62,486 nucleotides of DNA from Saprospiraceae bacterium (lineage in GTDB: Bacteria > Bacteroidota > Bacteroidia > Chitinophagales > Saprospiraceae), in NCBI GenBank assembly GCA_022448945.1, contig JAKVCV010000006.1:1-62486 (forward strand). Direction: 5' to 3'. The notes beneath the pieces are model-generated. The model searched no databases. It was not told the origin of the DNA and saw nothing but the letters and a program-made list of their open reading frames with translations. A program made the translations under genes and the position numbers. Of the stretch, positions 7,917-17,829 are shown in pieces (the first letter of the stretch is position 1; each line of letters begins with the position of its first letter).

Positions 7917-10900
7917 ATGATACGTAATTTTTATACTTATCTTTTCTTATTCCTATTTTTTTTTACTCCAAATATATTGTTTTCCCAATTTGTGGCAAGT
8001 GGCACAAATCTACCAACAATAAACCCAACGACTTTAGTACAAAATGATCTACTAGGTAATGGAGTTACTATCAGTAATATTACAACTAATATAGGAATGG
8101 GGGCTAGTCCTCGACAATTTGCAAGGTTTTCGAATGCTTCTTCAGCGCTTCCCTTTAGCAATGGAGTAATGTTATGTACGGGTTATGCAGATGATTTTAA
8201 CAACGTTGGTAATACATTGGCCGGATTTACTTCTGTTGGTACTGGTTCATGTATTGCAGGTGGAATATGTGGACCAAGTGATTCTGATCTAGACGCTATA
8301 ATTACGCCTAATCCCTCTCATGATGCTGCTGTTTTAGAATTTGATTTTATTCCTTTATCAGACACCATTAAATTTAGATATGTAATGGCTTCTGAAGAAT
8401 ATCCAGAATATGTATGTGCAACATTCAATGATGTTTTTGCTTTCTTTCTTAGTGGCCCAGGAATTTCAGGAACTCAAAACATTGCAGTAGTACCTGGTTC
8501 TAATCCAGCTATGCCAGTGGCAATTAATACAATCAATCCAGGTTCTCCAGGATTATATGCATCTTTTCCACATACTTGTGTTGCACCAAATGGTTCATTA
8601 GCTTTCTCGTCTTATTATGTTGATAATTCCTTTAGTAGTACTTTTCAATTTGATGGCTTAACTACCGTACTAGAGGCTGTTGCTGTTGTTATTCCTTGTT
8701 CTACATATCATATTAAATTAGCTATTTCTGATGCTTTTGATGGTCAATTTGATTCAGCAGTATTTTTTGAAGCAAACAGTTTTTCATCTAATCTTTTGGA
8801 TGTTGATATGGCACAAGATCTTCCAGATTCAACAATCGTAGAGGCATGTCGTGTTGAACCATTAGTTACTTTAACACTTCCAGGAGGTGCTGTAAGTACA
8901 CCATATCCAATTCCATTAAATATATTTGGGACTGCAGTAAATGGTGTAGATTACCTTTTACTGCCAGATACGGTTTTTGTGAATCCTGGTGATAGTACTG
9001 TAAGTTTTAATATTTCAATAGTAGATGATGGTATTCAAGAAGGTACAGAAACAATTTTTATAGAAATTGAAAATGCTATTTGCCAAAAAGATACGATAAA
9101 ATTTGTAATCATTGACGGTGCACCAGTTAATGCTTCAGCAGTTGTTAGTTCAAATTTTAATGGAACAGATATTAGTTGTAATAGTGCTTGCGATGCTGAC
9201 ATTTTAGCTATTGGTGGCGGTGGTATTACGACAGTTACAGGAGATTTTACTTATCAATGGGATGGATCAGCAGGAAATTTGACAACTGCTGGAGTATCTG
9301 GTTTGTGTCCTGGAACTTATGAAGTGATAATTTTTGATGATAATTTCTGTTCTGATACTGTTAGTGTTTCAGTTACAGAACCTACAATAGTTAATGCATC
9401 AATTACAAACGTAATAGATAAAACCTGTACAACCGATGGTCAGGCAACGGCTTCTGGTAGTGGAGGTAATGGAGGATATAGTTATCTTTGGTCAACGAAT
9501 GCTTTTAATCAAACTACTGCTACAGCTACTGGTTTAACTAATGGTTCATACCATGTTACAGTTACTGATCAAAATGGATGTTCTGATACTATTACTGCAA
9601 TAGTGGGTTTAATATCAGGTACTTCAGTTGCTATTAATAGTTCAACAAATGTAAGTTGCAATGGTGGTAGTAATGGTTCCGTTGATATTACCTCAGTAGG
9701 AAACGGATTAACCTTTTTATGGTCAAATGGTACTTTCTCAGAGGATCTGTCTAATGTTGTATCGGGTATATATTCTATTACAGCAACAGATGTAAATGGA
9801 TGTACAGCAACAACAACTGTTACGATTTCTGAACCATCAGCAATAGTAACTACCATTGTAAATCAATCAGATCCATTATGTAATGGTAGCTTTGATGGAA
9901 CAGCGGAAGTGTCTTCAACTGGCGGGACAGGTTCCTTTACATTTCTATGGTCTTTAACCGGACAAGATAGTACAGTTGCTACTGGTTTGCCGGCAGGTAT
10001 ATTTTCTGTAACAGCAACGGATTCACTTGGTTGTAGTAGTGTTCAAAATGTAGTATTATCCGAACCAATAGCATTGGCTGTTTCGACAACTGTTGTTGAA
10101 GAAACGTGTGACTCTATAGATAATGGTTCTATATCGCTCAATGTAACTGGAGGTACGCTTCCCTATAATTATTTGTGGGATACTATGGCAGGTTCTCAAA
10201 CTATTGCTATAGTTACGGGACTATCTGCAAATACTTATACAGTAACAATAACTGATTCGAATAGTTGTGTGCTTAGTTCAGTTACTACACTAAACGGAGT
10301 TATACCTATTGATTCTGCAATGGTCCCTCTTGCATATGGAGTAGATACATTGGATTGTGATTCTACACCAAATGGTGTACTGATGATTGTTCCTTCTTCA
10401 ACTTCGAATTATACATATCTTTGGAGCAATGCATCAACTGATGCTTCAGCGCTTAACTTATCTTCTGGTCTATATACCGTTACGATCACCAATTCATCAG
10501 GATGCTCGGTTACACAAGCTGGTTCTGTTGTTAACCCATTTATTCCTTATGTTGATCCTATGTTTTTGCCATCTGGACTTACAACTTCTACTGTAGATCC
10601 CAATATATCAGAAGATATTGATGGTGGTAATGATGAGAGTACGGCTGGAGTAACATATGTTTGGTCTTCAGATAATACAGATGTAATTTTTGATGACATT
10701 AATGCTCACGCTACAAGTGTTTTTTCTGCCGTTTCAGGTAGTTATATTCTCACTTTAACTGCGACAGCTCTAAGTGGTTGCGTAGATACAGGTAGTTTAT
10801 TTTTAAATATTGAATCACCTTATATTGGCATACCTGACGCTTTTTCACCCAATGGTGATGGTGTTAATGATTTATTTGGCGCTATTGGCCTCCAAGAATT

Positions 10901-11093
10901 TCAGATTCTTAACTTTAAGGTATTTAACCGTTGGTCACAGGTAGTTTTTGATAGTGAAAAATCAGGAGCACATATGTGGGATGGTTTATGTAATGGGGTC
11001 GAACAACCAATAGATGTATACATATATTTAATTGAATTTGAAAGTGGAGGCGAAGTTCAAACCCTTAAGGGTGAGGTTACATTGATTCGATAG
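7917..11093 (+). CDS. Large secreted protein: choice-of-anchor L, SprB repeats, gliding-type C-terminal signal
   Basis: Starts at ATG 7917 (MIRNFYTYLFLFLFFF, cleavage near FSQ). An upstream in-frame TTG at 7872 would put 15 polar residues before the signal peptide and is unlikely. The product is about 1058 residues. Order of parts: signal peptide; choice-of-anchor L domain (SNASSALPFSNGVMLCTGYA through YVMASEEYPEYVCATFNDVF); a Calx-beta-like segment (GTAVNGVDYLLLPDTVFV, DDGIQEGTETIFIEIE); about six SprB-like repeats with the core YLWSTN...TGLTNGSYHVTVTDQNGC; and a C-terminal domain IPDAFSPNGDGVNDLF...NRWSQVVFDS, the gliding motility-associated (type B) T9SS signal. It is expected on the cell surface as an adhesin-like protein, secreted by PorU/Sov-type machinery encoded elsewhere. 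It is convergent with the esterase at 11126. Confidence 0.9.
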   Translation: MIRNFYTYLFLFLFFFTPNILFSQFVASGTNLPTINPTTLVQNDLLGNGVTISNITTNIGMGASPRQFARFSNASSALPFSNGVMLCTGYADDFNNVGNTLAGFTSVGTGSCIAGGICGPSDSDLDAIITPNPSHDAAVLEFDFIPLSDTIKFRYVMASEEYPEYVCATFNDVFAFFLSGPGISGTQNIAVVPGSNPAMPVAINTINPGSPGLYASFPHTCVAPNGSLAFSSYYVDNSFSSTFQFDGLTTVLEAVAVVIPCSTYHIKLAISDAFDGQFDSAVFFEANSFSSNLLDVDMAQDLPDSTIVEACRVEPLVTLTLPGGAVSTPYPIPLNIFGTAVNGVDYLLLPDTVFVNPGDSTVSFNISIVDDGIQEGTETIFIEIENAICQKDTIKFVIIDGAPVNASAVVSSNFNGTDISCNSACDADILAIGGGGITTVTGDFTYQWDGSAGNLTTAGVSGLCPGTYEVIIFDDNFCSDTVSVSVTEPTIVNASITNVIDKTCTTDGQATASGSGGNGGYSYLWSTNAFNQTTATATGLTNGSYHVTVTDQNGCSDTITAIVGLISGTSVAINSSTNVSCNGGSNGSVDITSVGNGLTFLWSNGTFSEDLSNVVSGIYSITATDVNGCTATTTVTISEPSAIVTTIVNQSDPLCNGSFDGTAEVSSTGGTGSFTFLWSLTGQDSTVATGLPAGIFSVTATDSLGCSSVQNVVLSEPIALAVSTTVVEETCDSIDNGSISLNVTGGTLPYNYLWDTMAGSQTIAIVTGLSANTYTVTITDSNSCVLSSVTTLNGVIPIDSAMVPLAYGVDTLDCDSTPNGVLMIVPSSTSNYTYLWSNASTDASALNLSSGLYTVTITNSSGCSVTQAGSVVNPFIPYVDPMFLPSGLTTSTVDPNISEDIDGGNDESTAGVTYVWSSDNTDVIFDDINAHATSVFSAVSGSYILTLTATALSGCVDTGSLFLNIESPYIGIPDAFSPNGDGVNDLFGAIGLQEFQILNFKVFNRWSQVVFDSEKSGAHMWDGLCNGVEQPIDVYIYLIEFESGGEVQTLKGEVTLIR

Positions 11094-11125
11094 CTTTAAA
11101 TATATTGTATTGATTTTATAAAAAA

Positions 11126-12256
11126 CTAATATACTACAATGCTAAAAAACATCCCTGATGTTTTTAGATAATAGATTCCCGGAAATAGATCTCTTAAGTT
11201 TATTGATGTTAAACTTGTATTGAGATTGCCAGTTTTTACTATTTTTCCTAAGGGTGAAATTATCTCATATTCTACACATTTGTTACTATTGTGTTCGATG
11301 TATATAAATGCATTAGTTGGTATAGGGAATATCTTTATTTCGAGGGTAGCATTTTGCTTTTCAAAAATAGGGTTTGTATTGCATTTTAAATCATTGAGGT
11401 TGTATTTAGATAAGAAATCCCATATTTCTTTACATGCATTTATATCATAATTTGTACCAGCGCTTCCAAATGGTGAACCTGGCCAATTATGAGCGCCACC
11501 AACAACTTTCATTAATTCAACATTTGAATTACAATTTCCGTTGTTATAAACGAAGTAGTCTACTGTGCTTCCATCGGAAGTTACAATATCTGGGAATGTT
11601 GAAGTAGATGGTATAGTATTACAATTGTTCTGACTAACCCAAAATTGTATTACGGAATCAATTGGTTGAGAGAAATTTGAACCATTATAAGGCACTGTCA
11701 AGTCGTTGGTACCATGAATTTGAAGTACAGGAGTAGGGTGATCTAGAAAGCAATTGTTAATGGTATAATTAGACATAGATCCTGTAACAGAAGCAATTGC
11801 AGCAATTTTGTGGTTGAGTCTACATGCCATATGATAGCTCATATAACCACCATTAGACATCCCTGTGCAATAAATTTTATTTTGATTGATGTTATAGTCA
11901 TTGGAGATGGTATCAATTAATGATTCAGAAAAACCAAGATCATCAACATTGCTTCCTCCAAAACCCACATTAAAATGTGTTATATTATTAGTATCTAATG
12001 CGCCTTGAGGATGCACAATAATAAAGCCTGCAGTATCAGCGATAGGTCTAAAGTCAGCAAACCACATTTGGCTATGAGCTGTAGACGTACGACCATGATA
12101 ATTTATTAATAGGGGATAGCTTACAGTAGGAGTGTAATTAGCAGGGATGTATAAAATATAGTCTCTTTGAATACCAGCATGATAGATGGTATCGTATATC
12201 GTCTGCTGACCATAGCAAAATGTTGAAAATAATAATACAATAAGGAGTAATTTCAT
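11126..12256 (-). CDS. Secreted LpqC/PHB-depolymerase-like esterase with T9SS signal
   Basis: A 376-residue alpha/beta hydrolase with a signal peptide (MKLLLIVLLFSTFCYG). The N-terminal strand YDTIYHAGIQRDYILYIPANY and the HGRTS oxyanion region are typical of the LpqC/feruloyl esterase/polyhydroxybutyrate depolymerase group. The nucleophile serine is in GMSNGGYMSYHMACR. The acid and histidine are probably DLTVPYNG and GGAHNWPG. Residues after about 305 form a T9SS type A sorting domain (IFPIPTNAFIYIEHN ... ISPLGKIVKTGNL ... LFPGIYYLKT). So it is an exported hydrolase that acts on ester substrates outside the cell. It is 12 nt downstream of the flavoprotein gene and probably cotranscribed with it. 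Confidence 0.9.
   Translation of the reverse strand: MKLLLIVLLFSTFCYGQQTIYDTIYHAGIQRDYILYIPANYTPTVSYPLLINYHGRTSTAHSQMWFADFRPIADTAGFIIVHPQGALDTNNITHFNVGFGGSNVDDLGFSESLIDTISNDYNINQNKIYCTGMSNGGYMSYHMACRLNHKIAAIASVTGSMSNYTINNCFLDHPTPVLQIHGTNDLTVPYNGSNFSQPIDSVIQFWVSQNNCNTIPSTSTFPDIVTSDGSTVDYFVYNNGNCNSNVELMKVVGGAHNWPGSPFGSAGTNYDINACKEIWDFLSKYNLNDLKCNTNPIFEKQNATLEIKIFPIPTNAFIYIEHNSNKCVEYEIISPLGKIVKTGNLNTSLTSINLRDLFPGIYYLKTSGMFFSIVVY
11144..11166 (+). terminator. Likely terminator overlapping the 3' end of the convergent gene
   Basis: Stem AAAAACATC / GATGTTTTT with a 3-nt CCT loop. It lies about 50 nt after the stop of the plus-strand secreted protein, but inside the last codons of the minus-strand esterase. 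The stem is short, so this is a moderate call. Confidence 0.5.
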
Positions 12257-12268
12257 ATCGACAATCTA

Positions 12269-13855
12269 TTAGGATATGATTTCTTTCAGGAGGTTCTTTT
12301 TGGTGATTGCAACGGCAGTCAGAAGACCCGAAAATGCAGCTCCTCCAATACCAGCTGTTGTAATATCCTGACCTGTAAGATAAAAGTTTTTAATCGCAGT
12401 TCTTGGTTTTAAAAATCTCTGTTCGAATCGTTTTGAAGTATGCTCCAATCCATAAAGTTCTCCCTTCTCATAATTAACAAAATGTTTAGTAGTAAGTGCA
12501 GAGGAGAGCTCATAATAAGAAACTTTTCCTTTTAGCTGTGGTTCTTTTTTGTATAATGCATTTAACAAACGTTGAGCAATTTTTTCTTTTAATGCTTCGT
12601 AGTCATCCCCACGTTTTTTCCATCTCTTTCCATCCCATTTTGCAAAAATCTCATAGGGTACTAATGTTATTATATCGATGGTACTTTTACCTGGATATCG
12701 ATTTGACCAATCAGGATCCTTTGCCGACGGGAAAGAGATATATACAACAGGAAATTGTTCATTAATGTCTTTTAGGTAATTTTCGACTGCTTCGTCATGC
12801 GATAATTTGTCAGGGTACAACCAATAATTAGCTTTCGGTAAATTCAATTCATCAGTACTGGTCTCTAATCCGATATAGAGGCAGACATGGGCGACTGAAT
12901 GATTAACGTTTCTTAAATGTTCGGATAATTGATGTTCTATAACAGCATCTTTAGGTAAAAGTGTTTTGTAGGTAGTAAACACACCAGCATTACTTATTAT
13001 ATTTTTAGCCCTAAATTCTTTGCCATCTTTCATTTTTACACCTACCGCCGTATTGTTTTCTATTAAAACCTTATCCACTTCTGCGCTAATAAGAATTGCA
13101 GAGCCTAATTTGTGTAAAACAGGAGCTATAGTCTCTACTATTTGCGAAGAGCCTCCAACAGGGAAAAATCCACCAGAAAAATAGTGTCTTACCAAAGCAG
13201 CATGCATCGCAAAACTGCTTTGTTTTGGCGGTAGGCCATAATCCCCATATTGTCCCGTAAGCACTTTTATCAATTCTTCATTTTTAGTAATACTACTAAG
13301 TATTTCATGTGTTGTTTTTCGTGCATATTTAAGATAAGGACGTCTGAAAAAACTACCGAATAACTTACTTAATAAAGGAGAAAATGTTTTTTCCAAAAAG
13401 AAATTACGACCTGTTTTACTTACTTTGAATACAAGATCAATATAGGTTCTGATTGCTTTTTCATCATTAGGAAAATAGGAAAGCATTTTATCGGTCCAAT
13501 TGCCTACTCCTTTAACAAAGTCATAGGTTTTGTCTCCAATAACAATTCTGTCATATACCTCACCCATATCAGCCCATTTAAGTTGTTCTTCGGTGATATA
13601 GTCAAAAATGTTTTTAAGAATACTATTCTCTTTTTCCATTCCTCCTACATAATGTATACCTACATCCCATTCATATCCTTTACGTTTGAATATATGAGTA
13701 AATCCACCAGCTGTATAATGACGTTCTAGGATAAGAACTTTTTGTCCTTGTTTTGCAAGTAGAGTGGCAGTAGTAAGACTACCCATTCCAGAACCTATAA
13801 TAATAGTGTCATAACTATCGGAAATTGTGTAGTTTTTTTTGTAGGATTGTATCAT
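12269..13855 (-). CDS. CrtI/RetSat-like FAD-dependent oxidoreductase
   Basis: 528 residues with an N-terminal FAD-binding Rossmann fold (IIIGSGMGSLTTATLLAKQG, then LILERHYTAGGFTHIF). The C-terminal ending AIKNFYLTGQDITTAGIGGA is the second FAD contact seen in phytoene desaturase, carotenoid isomerase and all-trans-retinol 13,14-reductase proteins. The VGIHYVGGM segment is common in the RetSat-like branch. It probably reduces or isomerises a polyene or other lipid; the substrate is not readable. No carotenoid genes are next to it. It is cytoplasmic or membrane-associated. Confidence 0.88.
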   Translation of the reverse strand: MIQSYKKNYTISDSYDTIIIGSGMGSLTTATLLAKQGQKVLILERHYTAGGFTHIFKRKGYEWDVGIHYVGGMEKENSILKNIFDYITEEQLKWADMGEVYDRIVIGDKTYDFVKGVGNWTDKMLSYFPNDEKAIRTYIDLVFKVSKTGRNFFLEKTFSPLLSKLFGSFFRRPYLKYARKTTHEILSSITKNEELIKVLTGQYGDYGLPPKQSSFAMHAALVRHYFSGGFFPVGGSSQIVETIAPVLHKLGSAILISAEVDKVLIENNTAVGVKMKDGKEFRAKNIISNAGVFTTYKTLLPKDAVIEHQLSEHLRNVNHSVAHVCLYIGLETSTDELNLPKANYWLYPDKLSHDEAVENYLKDINEQFPVVYISFPSAKDPDWSNRYPGKSTIDIITLVPYEIFAKWDGKRWKKRGDDYEALKEKIAQRLLNALYKKEPQLKGKVSYYELSSALTTKHFVNYEKGELYGLEHTSKRFEQRFLKPRTAIKNFYLTGQDITTAGIGGAAFSGLLTAVAITKKNLLKEIIS

Positions 13856-13967
13856 TTATGAGATCAAAATATAGGATAAGTAATAATCAAATGTACAATT
13901 CTATATTGAAAACAGAGAAAAGAATATAGAATAATTGTTCAATAAATATATGTATATGATTGATGAA

Positions 13968-16946
13968 TCACTTTAATATTGAGTCCCAAGCAAGAACCTT
14001 TAATTCTTTGGCAATTCGTGCTGAAGGTTTTGGAACAAAGAAAATCTGAATTTTATCTCCATTTATACATAATTTACCTTTGCTAACCAAGATTGTTCGT
14101 TCATTATGCGTAATTTCTTCTTCCACCAATTCATCTATTAAACCATAACTTTGGAGTGTTTCTAATAAAATATTTGAAAAAGAAATAATTTGTGATGGTA
14201 TTAAAAGATCTATGAATTGAGAAAAAATTGGAAGGCTTAAATCAAGATCTTTCTCAGATAATTGTTTTTCATCCATGCATCTAAATGGTGATAGATAGCC
14301 CTTTGTAATTGATTTGTCAGGGAAATAGTTTTGAAAAAATGAACCTAAATTACCTTGGGCTTCATATGCGCGATGAGAAAGTAATTTTTGTTCTCTATAT
14401 CCTTTTCCTTTATCGGCCATAGGGTTGAAATACAATAACAAAATTGATCCTTGAATAGGAGAGGATGGCGAAAGTTCATATTTCCATTTTACTTGTTTTT
14501 TGTTAGCAACACATAGGATGTCACTATCTTGATAAGCAGCAGATACTTGCGGCAAAATGGATTCAAACGCTTTATTTTGTGCTGATCTGTTTGCTTTTGA
14601 TACAGTTTTATATTTTGATTTGTGTTTTTCTTCCTGTACAACTTTTGTTTTGTTAAAAACTTTTGTTTGTGCTTTTGGTTCCAATACTTCAGTAATAGTT
14701 ATATTTTCTTTTTCAATCTCTAAAGCTGCTGAGTTTTTCTTAGGAGGCTTATTTTCAATATTTTCTGGGTCAAGAAGTTCCAGATCGATCTGTTTTTTAT
14801 ATTTATTAGCTCCCAAAACCCGTACCCAAACAGAATCTCCCATTTTCAGGGTTATTGATTTAGATTGAATGTAAAACATATTTTCATCTACTTCAAATTC
14901 ATCATACATTTTATTGTACCTTATCATTCCCTCGCAAAAATTTGTTTTTAGCAACACATAAATTCCATGTTCAGTAATGCCGTTTATACTTCCTTCAAAT
15001 ATTTCTTCAATGTGAGATTCTATAAATTCGGCTTGTTTGTATTTGGTTGATTCTCTTTCGGCTTCCATGGCATCACGTTCTTTTTTAGAGATATGTTTAC
15101 ATAATTCCTCTAATTTATGTGGATTCATCCGTTTGTTATTGTCACATAAATAGTCAAATAATATTCGATGTGCCAAAACATCTGCATACCGACGAATTGG
15201 AGATGTAAAGTGCGAATAAGTTAGAAAGCCAAGTCCATAATGACCAATATTATCAGTAGAATATACGGCTTTGGCCATAGTGCGTATTGCCAGTTGTTGT
15301 AAAATATTTTGTTCTGGTTTGCCTTCTGCCTTTTTAAGCATTTCCCCAAATGAGCTTTTAACTTGTTCCGGATTTTTAATTTGCATAGGATAGCCCATTA
15401 ATGATGCAAAAGCTGCGAATTGCTCTACTTTTTCCATGTTCGGTTGATCATGAATTCGATAGATCATTGGCCATTTTATACCTGTTTTCTCATGTAAACC
15501 ATCAATTAATGCACCTACACGTTTGTTCGCAAGAAGCATAAAATCTTCTACAAGCATATGGGCATCTTTTCTAGATTTCAAATACACTTCTAATGGTTTT
15601 CCTGAATCATCTAATTTAAAACGCACCTCTGGAGATTCAAAATTGATAGCTCCTTTAGAAAATCTTTTTTTACGAAGTTTATATGCTATGTAATTCAGTA
15701 ATTTCAATTCATCAGAATAATCACCTGTATTTGTATTCAATATAGACTGCGCTTCTTCATAGGTGAATCGTCTGTCAGAATAAATCACGGTCTTACCAAA
15801 CCATTCATTTATAATGTCGCCTTGCATATCAATTTCAAATACAGCTGAAAATGTTAGTTTTTCTTCGTTTGGCCGTAGAGAACATACGCCATTAGATAAC
15901 TTTTCAGGCAACATAGGTAGGACTCTATCTACTAAATATACAGATGTTGTTCTCTTTGCTGCTTCTTTGTCTAATTCTGAACCTGGTGTAATATAATGTG
16001 TTACATCTGCAATGTGAATACCTATTTCAAGATTACCATTTTCTAATTTTTGAATAGATAAAGCATCATCAAAATCTTTTGCTGTCTCGGGATCAATTGT
16101 AAACGTAGTTACTGTTCTCATGTCTCGTCTACGAGCAATTTCTTCAGATTTGATTTCAGTTTCTATCTGGGTGTTTTCATGTAAAACTTCAGCAGCGAAA
16201 GTAAGATTAAATCCTTTTTGAATGAGGATAGATTTCATTTCTATATCATTTCCTCCTTCTGTGCCGAAGTATGTTGTAATTTCTCCCTCTGGATTGCTTT
16301 TATTATTAGTATGCCATTTCGTTATACTCACAACAACTTTGGCCCCATCTTCTGCAATTTTTGGTAATTTTTTTGGATTAAGCAAGATGTCAGTTTGCAT
16401 ATTGGGATTGTCTGGGACTACAAAAGCAAATTGACGAGAAATTACAAGTGTTCCAATAAATTGTTCCGTTTTTCTTTTAATTATTCTGGTTACAAGGCCT
16501 TCTGGTTTTCCTTTGCGAGATATATACCAGTTTACTTCTACAGTATCACCATGTAAACCACCATTTGTTTTATGAGCTGGCACAAAAACATCTTTATCCA
16601 TTTCTTCAAACTCATCACAGACAATATATGCGGCACCTCTTCGGGTTACATCCATGCGCCCAATAGCAATATTGCCTTTCGTTTTTTCATTCTTTGGGAA
16701 ACGCGTACTGTTTTTATTCCACTTAAACTTACCACCTCTTGTAGTTTCTAATTTGCCTTTGATGACTAATTTTTCTAAACAATCATTTACAGAATCTTTG
16801 GAGTTTGAGATTTTAAGTTTTCTAATTATAGTTTTAGCATCAAATCTGGTAGTCACCTGCTTGCTGAATAAATCAATTAATCTTTTCTCAAGTATAGGAA
16901 CAGGGAGTGATTTATTCTTATTTTTTTTTCTGTTTTTCTTTTTCAT
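13968..16946 (-). CDS. rnr: Ribonuclease R with an extra UDG-fold-like C-terminal domain
   Basis: A 3'-5' exoribonuclease of 992 residues, far longer than the roughly 700-810 usual for RNase R. Order: basic N-terminus, a winged-helix-like region (about 15-80), two cold-shock domains (about 85-265), RNB catalytic domain with TIDPETAKDFDDALS (283-297; metal-binding D285, D291, D293, D294) and TSPIRRYADVLAHR (581-594), then the S1 domain (about 650-725). After a Lys-rich linker (735-795) comes an additional domain (about 800-992). It contains ILLLYFNPMADKGKGY (835-850), a helical middle and FFVPKPSARIAK (969-980). This pattern resembles a uracil-DNA glycosylase superfamily fold (motif near xNPG, late HPSxxR), with the key His replaced by Lys. 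The catalytic RNase part looks intact. Confidence 0.95.
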   Translation of the reverse strand: MKKKNRKKNKNKSLPVPILEKRLIDLFSKQVTTRFDAKTIIRKLKISNSKDSVNDCLEKLVIKGKLETTRGGKFKWNKNSTRFPKNEKTKGNIAIGRMDVTRRGAAYIVCDEFEEMDKDVFVPAHKTNGGLHGDTVEVNWYISRKGKPEGLVTRIIKRKTEQFIGTLVISRQFAFVVPDNPNMQTDILLNPKKLPKIAEDGAKVVVSITKWHTNNKSNPEGEITTYFGTEGGNDIEMKSILIQKGFNLTFAAEVLHENTQIETEIKSEEIARRRDMRTVTTFTIDPETAKDFDDALSIQKLENGNLEIGIHIADVTHYITPGSELDKEAAKRTTSVYLVDRVLPMLPEKLSNGVCSLRPNEEKLTFSAVFEIDMQGDIINEWFGKTVIYSDRRFTYEEAQSILNTNTGDYSDELKLLNYIAYKLRKKRFSKGAINFESPEVRFKLDDSGKPLEVYLKSRKDAHMLVEDFMLLANKRVGALIDGLHEKTGIKWPMIYRIHDQPNMEKVEQFAAFASLMGYPMQIKNPEQVKSSFGEMLKKAEGKPEQNILQQLAIRTMAKAVYSTDNIGHYGLGFLTYSHFTSPIRRYADVLAHRILFDYLCDNNKRMNPHKLEELCKHISKKERDAMEAERESTKYKQAEFIESHIEEIFEGSINGITEHGIYVLLKTNFCEGMIRYNKMYDEFEVDENMFYIQSKSITLKMGDSVWVRVLGANKYKKQIDLELLDPENIENKPPKKNSAALEIEKENITITEVLEPKAQTKVFNKTKVVQEEKHKSKYKTVSKANRSAQNKAFESILPQVSAAYQDSDILCVANKKQVKWKYELSPSSPIQGSILLLYFNPMADKGKGYREQKLLSHRAYEAQGNLGSFFQNYFPDKSITKGYLSPFRCMDEKQLSEKDLDLSLPIFSQFIDLLIPSQIISFSNILLETLQSYGLIDELVEEEITHNERTILVSKGKLCINGDKIQIFFVPKPSARIAKELKVLAWDSILK

Positions 16947-17040
16947 TTTTTTTCTTGATCAATAGGGTATACATATAGAGCCTCTACGTTTTACTGCAGC
17001 TTTTAACAGTTATTATTCCGTTGCATGTATAATTATAAAA

Positions 17041-17679
17041 TTAAATGGGAACAATTTCACCATCACCAGATAATTGAAGAGATTTATATAAGTGTTCTTC
17101 TTCAGAAGATATTGGGGCAGGATTACCTTTTTCGTCTATTTTTCCTTCTACACAACTAAATAACCAGCCAGGGCTAATTGTACAGACCATTTGATACAAT
17201 CCATCATCTTTATAATTAGTTCCGGCAATTTTAGACTTATCTATTACAATACCAGATTTTGAAAAAGTAGTTAAGTAATAAGTGGACCCTTCTAAACATG
17301 CTTCCCAATATACAATAGCAAAAAAATCTTTGGTATCTGGGATAGAAAAACAGGCGATATATTCAGTATATTCATCTATTATATCGTCTTTGCCTAATAC
17401 GAAATTAAAGAGCCATTCTGCAGAAAGTGGGTCATTGTTCAGACTTAGTAATCTCTGTGTGTCGGAAGTAATAGTAAAAGGAAGTTCAACAGGAGGAAAG
17501 AAATTGATAAAATTTGAGAAAGTTATAAGATTTGCTTCTTTTTCAGGTATGATTTTGACCTTTACTTTGTCCTCTTTGAAATTTTGCAAGTCTTCAATTT
17601 GTTTATCAATATGATTGTGATCACAATTAGGTCCACATTTGTGTTCAGGATCTTTATGATATATTTTTTTTGGTTTCAT
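17041..17679 (-). CDS. Hypothetical protein with Cys/His-rich N-terminus
   Basis: A 212-residue cytoplasmic protein. Its start, KDPEHKCGPNCDHNHID (residues 9-25), carries two Cys and three His and could hold a metal ion. The remainder has mixed alpha/beta character (LPFTITSDTQRLLSLNNDP; ACFSIPDTKDFFAIVYWEA). It is 94 nt upstream of rnr and in the same direction, so the two may be cotranscribed. A TAnnTTTG-type -7 (CAAAATTA on the plus strand, 17720-17727) lies about 40 nt before the ATG. I do not recognise the family. Confidence 0.7.
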   Translation of the reverse strand: MKPKKIYHKDPEHKCGPNCDHNHIDKQIEDLQNFKEDKVKVKIIPEKEANLITFSNFINFFPPVELPFTITSDTQRLLSLNNDPLSAEWLFNFVLGKDDIIDEYTEYIACFSIPDTKDFFAIVYWEACLEGSTYYLTTFSKSGIVIDKSKIAGTNYKDDGLYQMVCTISPGWLFSCVEGKIDEKGNPAPISSEEEHLYKSLQLSGDGEIVPI

Positions 17680-17829
17680 TTTAAGTTTTTATCGTTTTAT
17701 TACGAGTCGCTCTTTAGCACAAAATTATGCTTATGCTTTTTATATAAGTGCAAATGTCGTTTTTTTTTTACAATTATTCTACTTCTAGTAGATAATCATT
17801 AGAAGTACTTTTAATGATCTTTTTCTGTT

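Noticed and set aside
9569-9856. Long opposite-strand frames inside the repeat-rich secreted gene
   Set aside because: They mirror the repeats of the real gene and have no family likeness.
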